Below the pieces are notes generated by a model, which was not told where the DNA came from, made no database searches, and saw only the letters and a program-made list of their open reading frames with translations. Shown piece by piece: positions 1 through 12,203 of a DNA stretch of 61,784 bases (the first letter of the stretch is position 1; each line of letters starts with the position of its first letter). The DNA is from Corinectria fuckeliana (Eukaryota > Ascomycota > Sordariomycetes > Hypocreales > Nectriaceae). The DNA lies in contig WPDH01000119.1 of NCBI GenBank assembly GCA_019137255.1, positions 1-61,784 of the forward strand. The letters are read 5' to 3'. Made by a program: the position numbers and the translations under genes.

Positions 1-232
1 ATTTAGTCTCTTAGGTTATAATATCTTTCTTTCTTTCTTCTCTTTTTAACACCTCTATAAGTAGCTTCCTCTTAGGCTTTTTATTAGGCTTATATTAGCT
101 TTAAGTCTTAAATATATACTAATATATATTCTTTTTAGGATTTATTAATATATTTATTTTCTAGCTGCTTATACTATAGCTTTATTATAGTCTTATTATA
201 GTAGCTGACTTTATATAGCTAAGAATAATAAC

Positions 233-295
<63 letters not shown>

Positions 296-3200
296 GATAA
301 TAAACCTAGTATAGTCTCTTAGTAGAAGAGATATAGTTATATATACTAATCTGTTTATATATAAATTCTAATAATAATAATAATAATAATACTAGCTATA
401 AGAGTAAGTTTTTTTACTATAAATCTGCTATATATTTAAGCTGATCTTATATAGGCTAAGAGAAAAAGATAAGCTAAAATAAAAAGTGCTACTACTTTAA
501 GAGAGGAGTCTACTACTCTAAAGAGAGTAGTATAAGTTATCCTCTGTTTTATATATATTATATAGATAGGTAAGAATAGTATAGTAAGTCTCTACTAAAA
601 CTAGATAAACACTATAGTAGGTAGCTACACAGCTTATACTTATATATATAAAATATATAAAGCCTTACTGTTTACTATTATTATTACCACCTAAGCCTTA
701 ATAGAGGCTCTTTAGTAAAAGAGGGGTGCTAATAATATAAGTGCGAGTTAGTTTTATAGTATATATATAAGCTAACAGTATATAAGAGGAGAAGCTTAAG
801 AGGCTTAAAAATATAGCCCTTTAGGTAAAGAGTTAGGCTCCTAAGTGTGTATATATTATACTTATAGTAGTAATTATAAGCCTAATATCTAACTAGTTTA
901 ATATACTAGTTAGTAGGATTAACTATATTACTAAGATGCTTAAGCACCTTAAATATATTATAGTTTTAGCTCTTACTTATTTAGAGAGTATTTCTGTCTT
1001 TATAGTAGTTAGGTTATTAGCCCCTAAGGGAACTAGTAAGAAGGATAGTAATAGTAATAATAAGACTAGTAAGGCTAGTAATAATACTATTACTAGTAAA
1101 AGCATAAAGGAGAGTAATATAAATATATAAGGTTAGGTAGTAAGTAGTAAAAGTATAAGTTTAAGTTAAGTCTATAAGTTAGTATTATAAGCTTAGAGGA
1201 TTTTAATAGGGGGTTAGAGGATTTAATTAGGATTAGTAGCTATTATAATTAGGCTGGTTTTTTACTCTTTATAGCTTTTTCTAAGTGTATTTTATACTCC
1301 CTATAAGAAGAGTAAAAAGCACTTAGTATAGTAGTATACTATTTTTATTATAAGACTATAAACTTAATTATAGTTACTATAGATTTATAAGGCTAGTTTA
1401 TAGTATAAGATAATATATTAGCTTAGAAACTACTAGGTAAGCAGTTAAGTAGTTTTACACTTAGATAGTTAGAGCTTAAACTTATATTAGTTCTATAGTG
1501 GGTTTATTAGGTATTCTTATTATTTAGTATACCTAAGGCAAAAGATAATAATATATTTAAGTGTTTTTTTACTAGTCTTATATAAGTACTATAGTAAAAA
1601 TATATTAAGTATACACCTCTAGAAGAGAAAGCTTCTAAGACTAATTTTTCCTGTTTATAGCTATATAAGTATTAAGCTTTAATATTTATTAAGGTCTTAG
1701 TGTAAGTATAATACTCTTTTATTATTAGCAGGAGGATAAGCTTTAGCTAGTTTAAGTTAATTAGTCTTTTAGTGCTCTCTCGCTTTATCTTAGAGTTAAG
1801 TCTATTATATAGTCTATTTAGAAAGAGTATAAGCTTTTATTACTACTAATATTAGTTTATACTCTTTATAAGAGAGCTAGCTTTTAAGCTAATCTCTAAC
1901 TTCTTACTATAGTTACTACTATAGTTTTTACTACTACTTATAGTAAATCCACCTTAAAGCTATAATAGTAATAGCCCTAATAAGCTAAGTAGTATCTTAT
2001 CTCTTAGTATAGCTATAAAATTAGGCAGCTAGTTTGTTAAGGTAGATATTAAGAGGGGAGATAACTAGCTTTATCTCTAGTAAGTAAGCAGGTATAGCTT
2101 TATAAGCTTTTACTACTATATATAAGTTTTAAGTCTATTCTAATATAAATACTTATATAATACCTTAAGGCTTACTACTAGAGGCTATTAGGGTGTGATA
2201 AGCTTTTACACTATAGACTATAGTAAAATAGATAACTTATATATAGATTAATCTTACTCCTTTAAGGCTAACCTCTTATATACTTATAGTAATTATAATA
2301 AGAGCCTAGTATTAACACTTAAGTTTCCCTTTAAGGTAGTCTATATATAGGCCTTATAGTAGTTTATAATAAAAGAAGAGTCTAAGAAACCTATAGGTTT
2401 AGATAGGCTATACTATTAAGTCTCTAAGTTAGATTTACATCTAGTCTATTATATATTTATAAGTAAAGTAGAGAAGTTATATTTTATTTAGTTCTTAGGT
2501 TATACTGTTTATTTAGGCCTAATTATTATATATTTCCTATATAGTCTTAAGCTAGGTTTAGGTCTCTTTTGTATTATAGCTAAATACTAGCAGGTTTATA
2601 TTATCTGTAAATCTAATAACTAATATTCTAAGAGTGTTATTAAGAGCTTTATAAAGGCTAGAAATAAAAAGAATAAATAGAATAGGTAATAAAAAGAATT
2701 CTTAGGGGACTCCTACTTTAACTTTAATTAGGTTAGAGGTTTAGCTATTAAATTAGAGCTATACTATTTATAATATAAGATAGCTAGTAAGCTATACTAA
2801 GAGCTATCTAGAAAATCCTTTTAGTTATAAGATAGTAATAAGTTATCTATAGTTAACACTATTAAAAGCTCTTATAAAGTTAAGCTAAAGGAGAGAGATA
2901 AGGCTATATTAGGCTTATACTATATATACTACTTTAATAACTACAGCTAGAGCTAGCTTTATTAACTTTCTAAGCTTATTACCTATTTGCCCTAAGAGTA
3001 ATAGTCTCTTCTCTTCTACTATAGTTATAATACGCTTACTAATAACTATTTTAATAATCTTACTAATTATATTAAGTAGTAATATTAGGTGCTAGTCTAA
3101 TACTATTTACTATTATTTTTTAGTCTTATTAGCTTTTAGGATAATTATAGTAATTATAGTATAAAAGCATATTAGGAAGTAACTAATAGTAAAGCTTATA

Positions 3201-6160
3201 TTTACTATTTTAGTAATTATAAGAATAAGCAGGTTACTATATACTTTAAGAAATCCTATAGGGATTTTATCCTCCTCTAAGGCCTTTTATAACTTAATTT
3301 AGTGTAAAGCTTTTTAAACCTCTTTAGGGTTTATTATTAGGCGTATATAGCCTAACTTAGGTTTAAGTGTTCTAGAGGGTAAAAGGGGGAGAAGGTTAGA
3401 GTTATCTACCTAAGGTTTAAAAAAGAATTTTCTTACTAAGATCTTAGCTTTATCTATATAAAGTGTTACTAGCTTAGGTTAGTCTTAGCAGATAAGAGGT
3501 AAGAGCTGTAAAAGAGTTATAATAGTTTTATTATATAGTTTAGCTTATCTTTTTATATTCTAGAATTATATTATATTATACTATAAGAGCTTAATTAGAA
3601 GTTTTCTCTAGAGGGTATACTATATATTTTATATATACTAATCTTATACTATACACACCTTAGAGTATATATACTAGTCTGCTAAGTAGCTAGTTTATTA
3701 GGCTATATAGTATACTCACTTAAGTTTAGAAGTTACTTTAGCTATTTTACTATTTTACTAAAAGTTATAATAAGGTTTAGGTTTCTTCTACTTTAGGGTT
3801 ATATATTCTGTGATTATAGTAAGTTGCTTAAAAAGCTATTTAACTTTTATATTTAGAGCCTTTAAGGTAGTTATTATACTACTAGATGTGTAATAAAGAC
3901 AGACTGCTGCTTTATTAGCTGCTTTTTGCTAGTAGGTTTTCTTCTAGTTAAATTTAGGGTCTAGCTTAAAAGCTGTCTCTTTATAGGTATTTATAATATA
4001 AACACACTAGAGGATATAATTAGACTCTTCTAGGTTGTAGTTAGTTTTTATATAAAAGGTATTAATAGTTTTAGTAGCCTAAGTAAGGTCTAAGATGCTA
4101 TTTTAGTAGCCTTAGGCTAACCTAATAACTATTCTGTAAGAGGTGAGAAGGCTAATATAAAGTTATAGTACCTCCTCTATAAGGCTATTACTATCTTAGT
4201 CTAAGCAGCTATAGTAGTCTTAAAGCAGGTAGTAAAAGTTAAAGTTGCCTATAAGAAGCGTATAATTATTTAGAGTAGTACTAGTAAGAGCTTATAGTAT
4301 AGGTAAGTTACCTCTACTATTTAGGGGATTATATAAGGTAATAATTTAGTGTTAAGTTTTTATAAAGGTAATACTAACCTAGTCTTCTTCTACTTATAAT
4401 ATTCACAACTTAGGCCTGTACTATTTATTTATATAAACTATTATATGCTTACTATAGTAAACTATATAGTAGTTATAATATCTTAGGCAGACTAAAGCTC
4501 TTATCTTAAGGTTCTTATTAGGCTTAAAGAGTGTAATTATATTATATTTACTATAGGCTTATAGTATAATATAAGTTAAGATAGCTTAACAATTAGTATT
4601 CTAATATAGTACTAGTATTAATTAGTAGTCTAAGAGGGGAATAGTAATAGTAATAAGGCTAAGATAATTATTAAAAGAGGGGATAATATGTAGGCAGCTT
4701 AGGCTTATATTAGGGCTAGGCTAGTAAATACTATATGTGATCTGTTTATTAAGCTAGAGAGCCTTTTAGGTTTTCTTAATAAGAACTAAATAAGCTAGGC
4801 TAACAGTAAGAGTAGTAAGAGTAAGAGCCCTTAAGTTAGAGGTTTAGTTACTATATATTCTTAGAAGTAAAGAGATCTATCTAAGTATTCTTTCTTAGCC
4901 TAGGCCTAGTATAAGGCTATAATAGGGCAGTTATAGCTTTAGGCTAGGTATTTACTCTTATAGAGGATATAGTTTAGAGGGATTTCTTTATGTTTAGTTA
5001 AGTATTCTTCTCTATTAGTATGTATAACACCTTTATAATATCTATAGATTAAGGCTAATTTACAGTTTTAAGCTAAGTGTCTAAACTTAAAGTAGTTATA
5101 ATATTAGGTAGGTTAGAGCCTCTTATTAAAAGGCTTATAGTTATATAGTTATATATTAAGTAGTAGGCTATTATTATATAAGTAGTTAGCCTTTTTAATA
5201 AAGCTAATATATAAGATAAGATTTATCTTTACTTTAAGGCTAGATTAGCTAGTCTTTTACTTTTTAACTTAGAGGATCTTTAGTTAATTAGATCTGTTAA
5301 TTTTTTTAATAAGCTTATTAGTATTATTTAGGATAGATATAAGTTAGATTCCTTTTACTATTACTATAAACATTAAGAGGGAGAAAGCTATACTATTACT
5401 AAAGGTTTTAATAACCTAATCTTTAGTATAGATAGCTTATATCTTATCTGTTATATAAAATATAAGAATAGTATTACCACTTAGCAGCTTTCTTACTATA
5501 ATAACACTAGAGTTATTATAAGCCTAGTTTGCTATCTTAATAGTATCTTTTAGGGTTTAGCTGTTAATATTAAGAGGTGTATTTCTTATTTAGATTATAA
5601 CTTTATATTTAATATAGCTTTAGGTTATTTACTTTGTGTTTTCCTAGTTTAGGGGTGTTAAGTTTTATACTGTAATTAATATATAAGAGGGTTAGCCTCT
5701 CTTATAATCTAAGGGTATAATAAGAGCTATATTAATAATAGAGGTGAGGGCTGTAGTAATATTTATAGTGATTTAGTCTTTAAGGGCTGTTTTATAGTTA
5801 TATATTATATCCTTCTTATATAAGATATAAGCTTATACCTTACGTGTAAATATATAAGTTTAGATAATATACTAAACTTATTTAAGAGATATAATAGGGA
5901 TAATTCTAGTGATAACACTATATGCTTTATTTTCTAGGTTATCTACTAGTATTCTACTTAGTTTTATAGTAGGTTTATTATTTTCGCTTAGTATATACTA
6001 GCTGATTCTTATAAGAGGGTTATATTAACTTTAGTTAAGTTTATATACCCCTAAATTAATAGCTATTAGAAGCATATTAGTACTATTACTATAGTCTTAA
6101 TATACTATTATCCCTAGGGTAATATATATATAAGAATTTAAATTCTAGTATTAAAATGTA
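1..6160 (-). mobile_element. Tad-like LINE retrotransposon, copy A, RIP-inactivated
   Basis: Non-LTR retrotransposon read on the minus strand; its 3' end lies left of the window. ORF1 (gag-like): a CX2CX4HX4C zinc knuckle is readable at about 5,060-5,110, with Cys mostly mutated to Tyr. ORF2: an AP-endonuclease GDFN-type motif (now GNFN) at about 4,235-4,255; reverse transcriptase with GVPQGSPLSPILFI-type motif at about 2,660-2,717 (Gln now stop) and the catalytic FADD decayed to FTDN at 2,600-2,611; C-terminal GKIxLRSFL block near 1,640. The roughly 1.6 kb beyond the C-terminus in this window is 3' UTR and includes a (TAA)n tract. Every frame is broken by TAG/TAA from CAG/CAA/TGG, so the copy is dead. 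It is the longest copy here and the only one retaining ORF1 and the endonuclease within the window. The 5' boundary (about 6,000-6,200) is approximate because no second full copy is available for comparison. Confidence 0.85.
235..294. repeat. (TAA)n microsatellite in LINE copy A 3' UTR
   Basis: About 20 TAA units. The same tract sits at the homologous place in copy B (about 8,198-8,242) and copy C (about 58,906-58,953) at different lengths, so it belongs to the element and varies between copies. Confidence 0.95.
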
Positions 6161-7392
6161 TTTTAAAGGCAGATTAGGGCTGTAATAAGTAGAAACTAGG
6201 TAAGTAAGAAAAATATTAGATAATAAGAGCTTATATAAGTAGGATTAATTATATATAAGAGTATTTAAAAGTAAATAATATTAATCTTTTTGTTTTTTTT
6301 AATTAGGTTAAGAATAATATCTTATTATTTAATTATATTAAGAGAGAGAAGGAAAATAAGAAGTAAATCTAGCTATATATATAATAATTTAAACTAATTT
6401 AAGCTAAGATAATCTAATATGCTTATTTTTTTCTCTTTCTACTTAAAAAGAAAGCTTTTTTACTAGAGGAGTATTTTTTTTATTACTTTTCTTATTATCA
6501 CTTAAGAATAAATCACTTAATATAGTCTTATCTAAAGTACTATTACCTTTTTTAGTCTTTTTAATCTCTTCTTTTACTTTTATCTTTTTTTTTATCTTAG
6601 CTTCTTTCTTAATTATCTCTTTTTTAATTAGTATATTAAGAATCTTCTTCTTAATAGTAAGTATAATCTCTAATTTAACTATATATAATACCTTTTATTT
6701 AACTAGGCTTAAAAATAATTTATTAGAAAAGAGTTTAAAAAGAGTAATATTATATACTCTTTTTTAATTATATATACTCTTAATTAGTTATTTTATCTTT
6801 AGCTTTAGTTTAGCTTAAAAAAACTAAAAATAAAGTAAAACTATATAATATTACTTATTAACTATAATATTAGTATATCTAAAGAGAGTTTTAAGTAATA
6901 TACTCTTATATACTTATATAGTAAATATTATAAGATTATTATTCTTCTTAACTATTAATATTAAATAAATAATTCTTTATAATAATATAATTAATTTTAG
7001 ATTAAATTTANNAAGAACCTTCTTATTACTCTATATAGCTATAATACTAGTTATATAAGCTATAATAGCTATATTAGCTATATTAATAAAAGTATTAAGT
7101 ATTACTAAGATAGTCTTATTAGAAGAAATTATTATATTTTATATAAGTATATATTTAGTTATTTATTAGGTAAAAGATAAGTCTATTAGATTAATAATAG
7201 AAGTAAATAAGAATATAAGTATAAAAAGCTATTAGCTATAATTAAGATAGTATATAACACTAAAAGACTATTTATAAACCTCTAAGTAAGTAATTAGTTT
7301 ATTTAGATAGAATATTATAAGTATAAATAAAAAAAGCCTTTTTATAATAAAAAGAAGAAAAAAAAGAAAGTATAATAAAGTATAAAAAGATA
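6161..7392. other. Unassigned AT-rich, RIP-decayed repeat between LINE copies
   Basis: No intact gene. A Lys/Glu-rich stretch of about 83 codons without a stop reads on the minus strand at about 6,443-6,694. It has no Met start and looks like the charged C-terminal tail of a decayed transposon protein whose Asp/Glu have partly become Asn/Lys. No catalytic motif could be found upstream of it. Two N bases at 7,011-7,012 mark an assembly ambiguity. LINE copy B inserted at the right end of this block. Confidence 0.4.
7011..7012. other. Assembly ambiguity (2 N)
   Basis: Two undetermined bases in AT-rich repeat. A second pair is at 59,034-59,035 within a TAA microsatellite of LINE copy C. Confidence 0.99.
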
Positions 7393-7406
7393 TATAAGAG
7401 TATATA
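7393..7406. repeat. Left 14-bp target-site duplication of LINE copy B
   Basis: TATAAGAGTATATA, identical to 11,293-11,306. The pair brackets the LINE exactly, from its TTTA-repeat 3' tail to its truncated 5' end. Confidence 0.9.
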
Positions 7407-8195
7407 TTTATTTATTTATTTATTTATACTTTATAGACCTAAAAGGTAGATAGTACTTCTATTTTATATAGATATAGGAAAAACTATAAAATTAGATAAA
7501 AACCTATATCCTTTATATAGCAGGCCTAGGTTAGGCCTCTTATGCTATTACTATATATGAGTAAATAGTCCTTTTGCTAGGACTAGAGTTATCTTATTTC
7601 CTAGGGGGCTAAGAAAAAAATTAAAGAGAGGGAAGAGAAAAAAGAGAAAAGGAAAAAAGGGAAAAAGGAAAAAAGGAGTAAAGAAGAGAGAAATAGTTAA
7701 CTAAATATTAAGCACCTAGTCTGCTATAAGAGTGGAGCGGTTAAGTATTAGGATTATACCGGCTAGGTGTGTCTAGGTTGCTTTACAGTTATAACTAAGA
7801 GCCTGGGATTTTAAGTGGGCAGAACTGGCTGCTAGTAGGTTAGCTGGCTGTTAGTAGGTTAGCTAGTAGTGCAGTTGTTAGTAGCTAGAGGCTGGCATAA
7901 ACCTGATGCTTAACAGCTGTTAGCAGCTATTAGCAGCTATATAGATTTTTGTTGTTGTTTATTATTTAGTCTCTTAGGTTGTGATATCTTTCTTTCTTTC
8001 TTCTCTTTTTAACACCTCTATAAGTAGCTTCCCTCTAGGCTTTTTGTTAGGCCTGTATCAGCTTTAGGTCTTAAATATATACTAATATATATTCTTTCTA
8101 GGATTTATTAATATGTTTATTTCCTAGCTGCTTACACTATAGTTTTATTATAGTCTTATTATAGTAGCTAACTTTACGCAGCTAAGAATAATAAC

Positions 8196-8246
<51 letters not shown>

Positions 8247-11200
8247 AATAATAAACCTAGTATAGTCTCTTAGTAAGAGAGATATAATTATATATACTAA
8301 TCTGTTTATATGTAGATTCTAATAATAATAATAATAATAATACTAGTTATAAGAGTAAGTTTCTTTACTATAAATCTGCTATATATCTAGACTGATCTTA
8401 TATAGGCTAAGAGAAAGAGACAGGCTAAGGCGGAGGGTACTACTACTTTAGGGGAGGAGTCTACTACTCTAGAGGGAGTAGTATAAGTTATCCCCTATTC
8501 TGCGTGTATTACGCAGATAAGTAAGAATAGTATAGTAGGTCTCTACTAAGACTAGATAAATACTATAGTAAGTAGCTGCGCAGCTTATACTTATATGCAC
8601 AAAATATGTAAAGCCCTGCTATTTGCTACTATTACTATCACCTAAGCCCTAGTAGAGGCTCTCTAGTAAGAGAGGGGCGCTAATAATATAAGTGTGAGTT
8701 AGTTCTATAGTATGTATATAAGCTAACAGTATATAAGAGGAGGAGCTTAAGAGGCTTAAGAATATAGCCCTTTAGGCAAAGAGTTAGGCTCCTAAGTGTA
8801 TATATATCACGCCTATAGTGGTAACTATAGGCCTAATATCTAACTAGTTTAATATACTAGTCAGTAGGATTAACTATATTACTAAGGTGCTTAAGCGTCT
8901 TAAATATATTATAGTCCTAGCTCTTACCTGTCTAGGGAGTATTTCTATCCTTATAGCAGTTAGGTTATTAGCTCTTAAGGGAACTAGTAAGAAGGATAGT
9001 AATAGTGATAATAAGGCTAGTAAGGCTAGTAATAATACTACTACTAGTAAAGGCGTAAAGGAGAGTAATATAAATATGTAAGGTTAGGTAGTAAGTAGTA
9101 AAAGCACAGGTTTAGGTTAGGTCTGTAGGTTAGTACTATAAGCTTAGAGGATTTTAATAGGGGGTTAGAGGATTTAATTAGGATTAGTAGTTATTATAAT
9201 TAGGCTGGTTTTTTGCCTTTTATGGCTTTTTCTAGGTGTATTTTATACTTCCTATAAGGGGGGTAAGAAGCACTTAGTATAATAGTATACTATTCTTATT
9301 ATAGGGCTATAAACTTAATTATAGTTACTATAGATTTGTAAGGCTAGTTTGTAGTATAGGATAATATGTTAGCTTAGAAACTACTAGGTAAGCAGTTAAG
9401 CAGTTTTACGCTTAGATAGTTAGAGCCTAAACTTATATTAGTTTTATAGTAGGTTTATTAGGTGTCTCTGTTATTTAGTATACCTAAGGTAAAAGATAAT
9501 AATATATTTAGGTGTTTTTTTACTAGTCTTATATAGGCATTATAGTAAAGGTATATTAGGTATACGCCTCTAGAAGAGGAAGCTCCTAAGACTAATTTTT
9601 CCTGTCTATAGCTATATAAGTATTAAGTTTTAATATTTATTAAGGTCTTAGTATAAGTATAATACTCTTTTATTATTAGCAGGGGGATAAGCTTTAGCTG
9701 GTTTAAGTTAATTAGTCCTTTAGCGCTTTCTTGTTTTATCTTAGAGTTAGGTCTATTATATAGTCTATTTAGAAAGAGTATGGGCTTTTATTACTACTAA
9801 TATTAGTTTACACCCTTTATAAGAGAGCCAGCTTTTAAGCTAATCTCTAACTTCTTACTATAGTTACTACTATAGTCTCTACTGCTGCTTATAGCAAATC
9901 CACCTTAAAGCTATAGTAGTAACAGCCCTAATAAGCTAAGTGGTATTCTATCTCTTAGTGTAGCTATAAAATTAGGCGGCTAGTTTGTTAAGATAGATAT
10001 TAAGAGGGGGGATAGCTAGCTCTATCTCTAGTAGGCAAGTAGGTATAGCTTTATAAGCTCTTACTATTATATGTAAGTTCTAAGTCTATTCTAATATAAG
10101 TGCTTATATAATACCTTAAGGCTTACTACTAGGGGCTGTTAGGGTGTAGTAAGCTCTTACACTATAGACTATAGTAAAACAGATAACTTATATATAGATT
10201 AGTCTTACTCCTTTAAGGCTAACCCCCTATATGCTCGCGGCAATCATAGTAAGAGCCTAGTATTAGCACTTAAGTTTCTCTTTAAGGTGGTCTATATGTG
10301 GGCCTTATAGTAGTTTACGATAGAGGAAGAGTCTAAGAAACCTACAGGTTTAGGTAGGCTATACTATTAAGTCTTTAAGTTAGATCTGTGTCTAGTCTGC
10401 TATATGTTTACAAGTAAAGTAGAGGAGTTATACTTTATCTAGTTCCTAGGTTATACTGTTTATTTAGGCCTAATTGTTATATATTTCTTATGTGGCCTTA
10501 AGCCAGGTTTAAGTCTCTTCTGTGTTACAGCTAAATACTAGCAGGTTTATATTATCTGCAAATCTAACAACTAATATCCTAGGGGTGTTATTAAGAGCTT
10601 TATAAAGGCTAGAAATAAAGAGGATAAATAGAATAGGTAATAGAGGGGATCCTTAGGGGACTCCCACTTTAACTTTAATTAGGTTAGAGGTTTAGCTATT
10701 AAATTAGAGCTGTGCTATTCATAATATAAGATAGCTAGTAAGCTATACTAGGAGCTATCTAGAGAATCCCTTTAGTTGTAAGGTAGTAATAAGTTGTCTA
10801 TAGTTAACACTATTAAAGGCTCCTATAAAGTCAAGCTAGAGGAGAGAGGCGAGGCTATATTAGGCCTATACTATATATACTGCTTTAATAACTACAGCTA
10901 GGGCTAGCTCTGTTAACTTTTTAGGCTTGTTACCTATTTGCCCTAAGGGTAGTAGCCCCTTCTCTTCTGCTGTGGTTATAATACGCTTACTAATAACTGT
11001 TTTAATAATCTTACTAATCATATTAAGTAGTAATATTAGGTGCTAGCCTGATGCTATTTGCTGTTATTCTTTAGTCTTATTAGCTTTTAGGATAATTGTA
11101 GTGATTATAGTATGAAAGCGTATTAGGAAGTAACTAATAGCGAAGCTTGTGTTTACTATTTTAGTGATTATAAGGATGAGCGGTTTACTATATGCTTTAA

Positions 11201-11292
11201 GAAATCCCGCAGGGATTCTATCCTCCCCTAGGGCCTTCTATGACTTGATTTAGCGTAGAGCTTCTTAGACCTCTTTAGGGTCTATTATCAGG
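7407..11292 (-). mobile_element. Tad-like LINE, copy B, 5'-truncated, lightly RIP-mutated
   Basis: A 3,886-bp 5'-truncated copy on the minus strand. The 3' end at 7,407 is a run of about five TAAA units (minus strand), the usual tail of such elements. About 2 kb of 3' UTR precedes, in element orientation, the C-terminal GKIxLRSFLFQRR block (about 9,560-9,600), which matches the end of fungal LINE ORF2 after the RNase H domain. The RT motif reads GVP-stop-GSPLLPILFI at about 10,635-10,672 and the active site FADN at 10,551-10,562. Truncation falls inside the RT region; copy A continues past this point. Many CG and CA dinucleotides survive that are TA in copies A and C, so this copy is younger or escaped most RIP cycles. 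Perfect 14-bp TSDs flank it. Confidence 0.9.
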
Positions 11293-11306
11293 TATAAGAG
11301 TATATA
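11293..11306. repeat. Right 14-bp target-site duplication of LINE copy B
   Basis: Exact repeat of 7,393-7,406; it fixes the truncated 5' end of copy B at 11,292. Confidence 0.9.
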
Positions 11307-11990
11307 ACTATATATAATTTCTTTTATTATTAATTAGTTACTATAATAATAAAAACTTTAATCTTTTTATATATAAATAAATAAGATAAAAATATAGTCT
11401 TTTATTATAATATAATATTATATATAATTAAATAAAGCTTATATAATACAGTAAGGTAATCTTAGTACGAAAATTTAAAAAAAAGTTAATATGAGACACC
11501 AGGCCCTATAGCCTTCTGTAACAGGACGGTACGGAGTACGGATACGCAGCAGCAGCAGCAGCATCTGAAGGGCCATGGATCGAGTCTCCATCCAAGCGCG
11601 TTTCCCCTTTCGAGCACCACCGCACTTACGTTTGGCTGCTCAGGCACCTGCTAGCTTGTTGACCTTGTCCTTGCTGCTGTTCTGCCTTGTACGAACCCGC
11701 TAAGAGCAAAGAGCAAAGAAGTTTGCGCCTGGAATAAATAGTACCAACCGGGCCCCTCCATCCCTCTGCCCTTCTTCCCTCCCTGTATCGACGACCTACC
11801 TGCTTTAGCCTACTACTGCCGTATCATCGTCTTCCTGTTTATCTCGCTGGAAATCTCGCTTTTATTTCCCCATTTCTACCCCAGTCCTGGCTGCTGAAGA
11901 ACCAACTCTCGACGCCATCTCAACTTACACGGTCCCCGCCCACATCTCCCACGACCTCTCCGTCTTCAAAAGACAACACCAACCGCAACG
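11307..11990. other. AT/GC boundary and promoter region of the small Ser/Pro-rich gene
   Basis: About 180 bp of AT-rich sequence is followed by an abrupt compositional shift near 11,480-11,500. On the GC side there is a short (GCA)n run at about 11,546-11,563, a TATA-like GGAATAAATAG at about 11,731-11,741, then a long CT-rich, CCAC-rich leader typical of fungal 5' UTRs running into the ATG at 11,991. Confidence 0.6.
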
Positions 11991-12203
11991 ATGACTTACA
12001 CCATGTCCGCCCACCTCTGCAAGCAAATCTACGCTTCCTGGCGTCAGACCCGACAGTCTTCTCCCGAGCCCGTCCTTTCAAGCTCCCCGCCCTCGCCTTC
12101 CTTCATGCGACCCTTCTCCCGCTCTCCGTCGCCTCCCGCCCCTCGCTCAGAGCGACGATCATCCACGGCCTCGGATGACTGGAATTCCAACAGCCGTCGC
12201 TAA
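11991..12203 (+). CDS. Small basic Ser/Pro-rich protein, function unknown
   Basis: A 70-codon intronless frame. Support for it being real: a strong CT-rich leader, a TATA-like element about 255 bp upstream, a good start context (CGCAACG before ATG, Kozak-like) and non-random protein composition. The N-terminal segment (residues 1-18) contains HLCKQIYASW and could form a short amphipathic helix. Residues 24-60 are Ser/Pro/Arg-rich with repeated SPxP-type pairs, suggesting a disordered, phosphorylatable tail. No signal peptide, membrane segment or catalytic motif is seen. I do not recognise the family, and a second Met at residue 5 is a possible alternative start. It sits alone at the edge of the GC island, 184 bp inside the compositional boundary if measured from the LINE B TSD end to the leader. 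Confidence 0.5.
   Translation: MTYTMSAHLCKQIYASWRQTRQSSPEPVLSSSPPSPSFMRPFSRSPSPPAPRSERRSSTASDDWNSNSRR

Noticed and set aside
8887..9081. Plus-strand 64-codon ORF, also at 936-1,130 and 59,603-59,797, conserved in three copies
   Set aside because: It lies antisense within the LINE 3' UTR and is shared only because the copies are homologous; no independent sign of coding such as a promoter or known motif.
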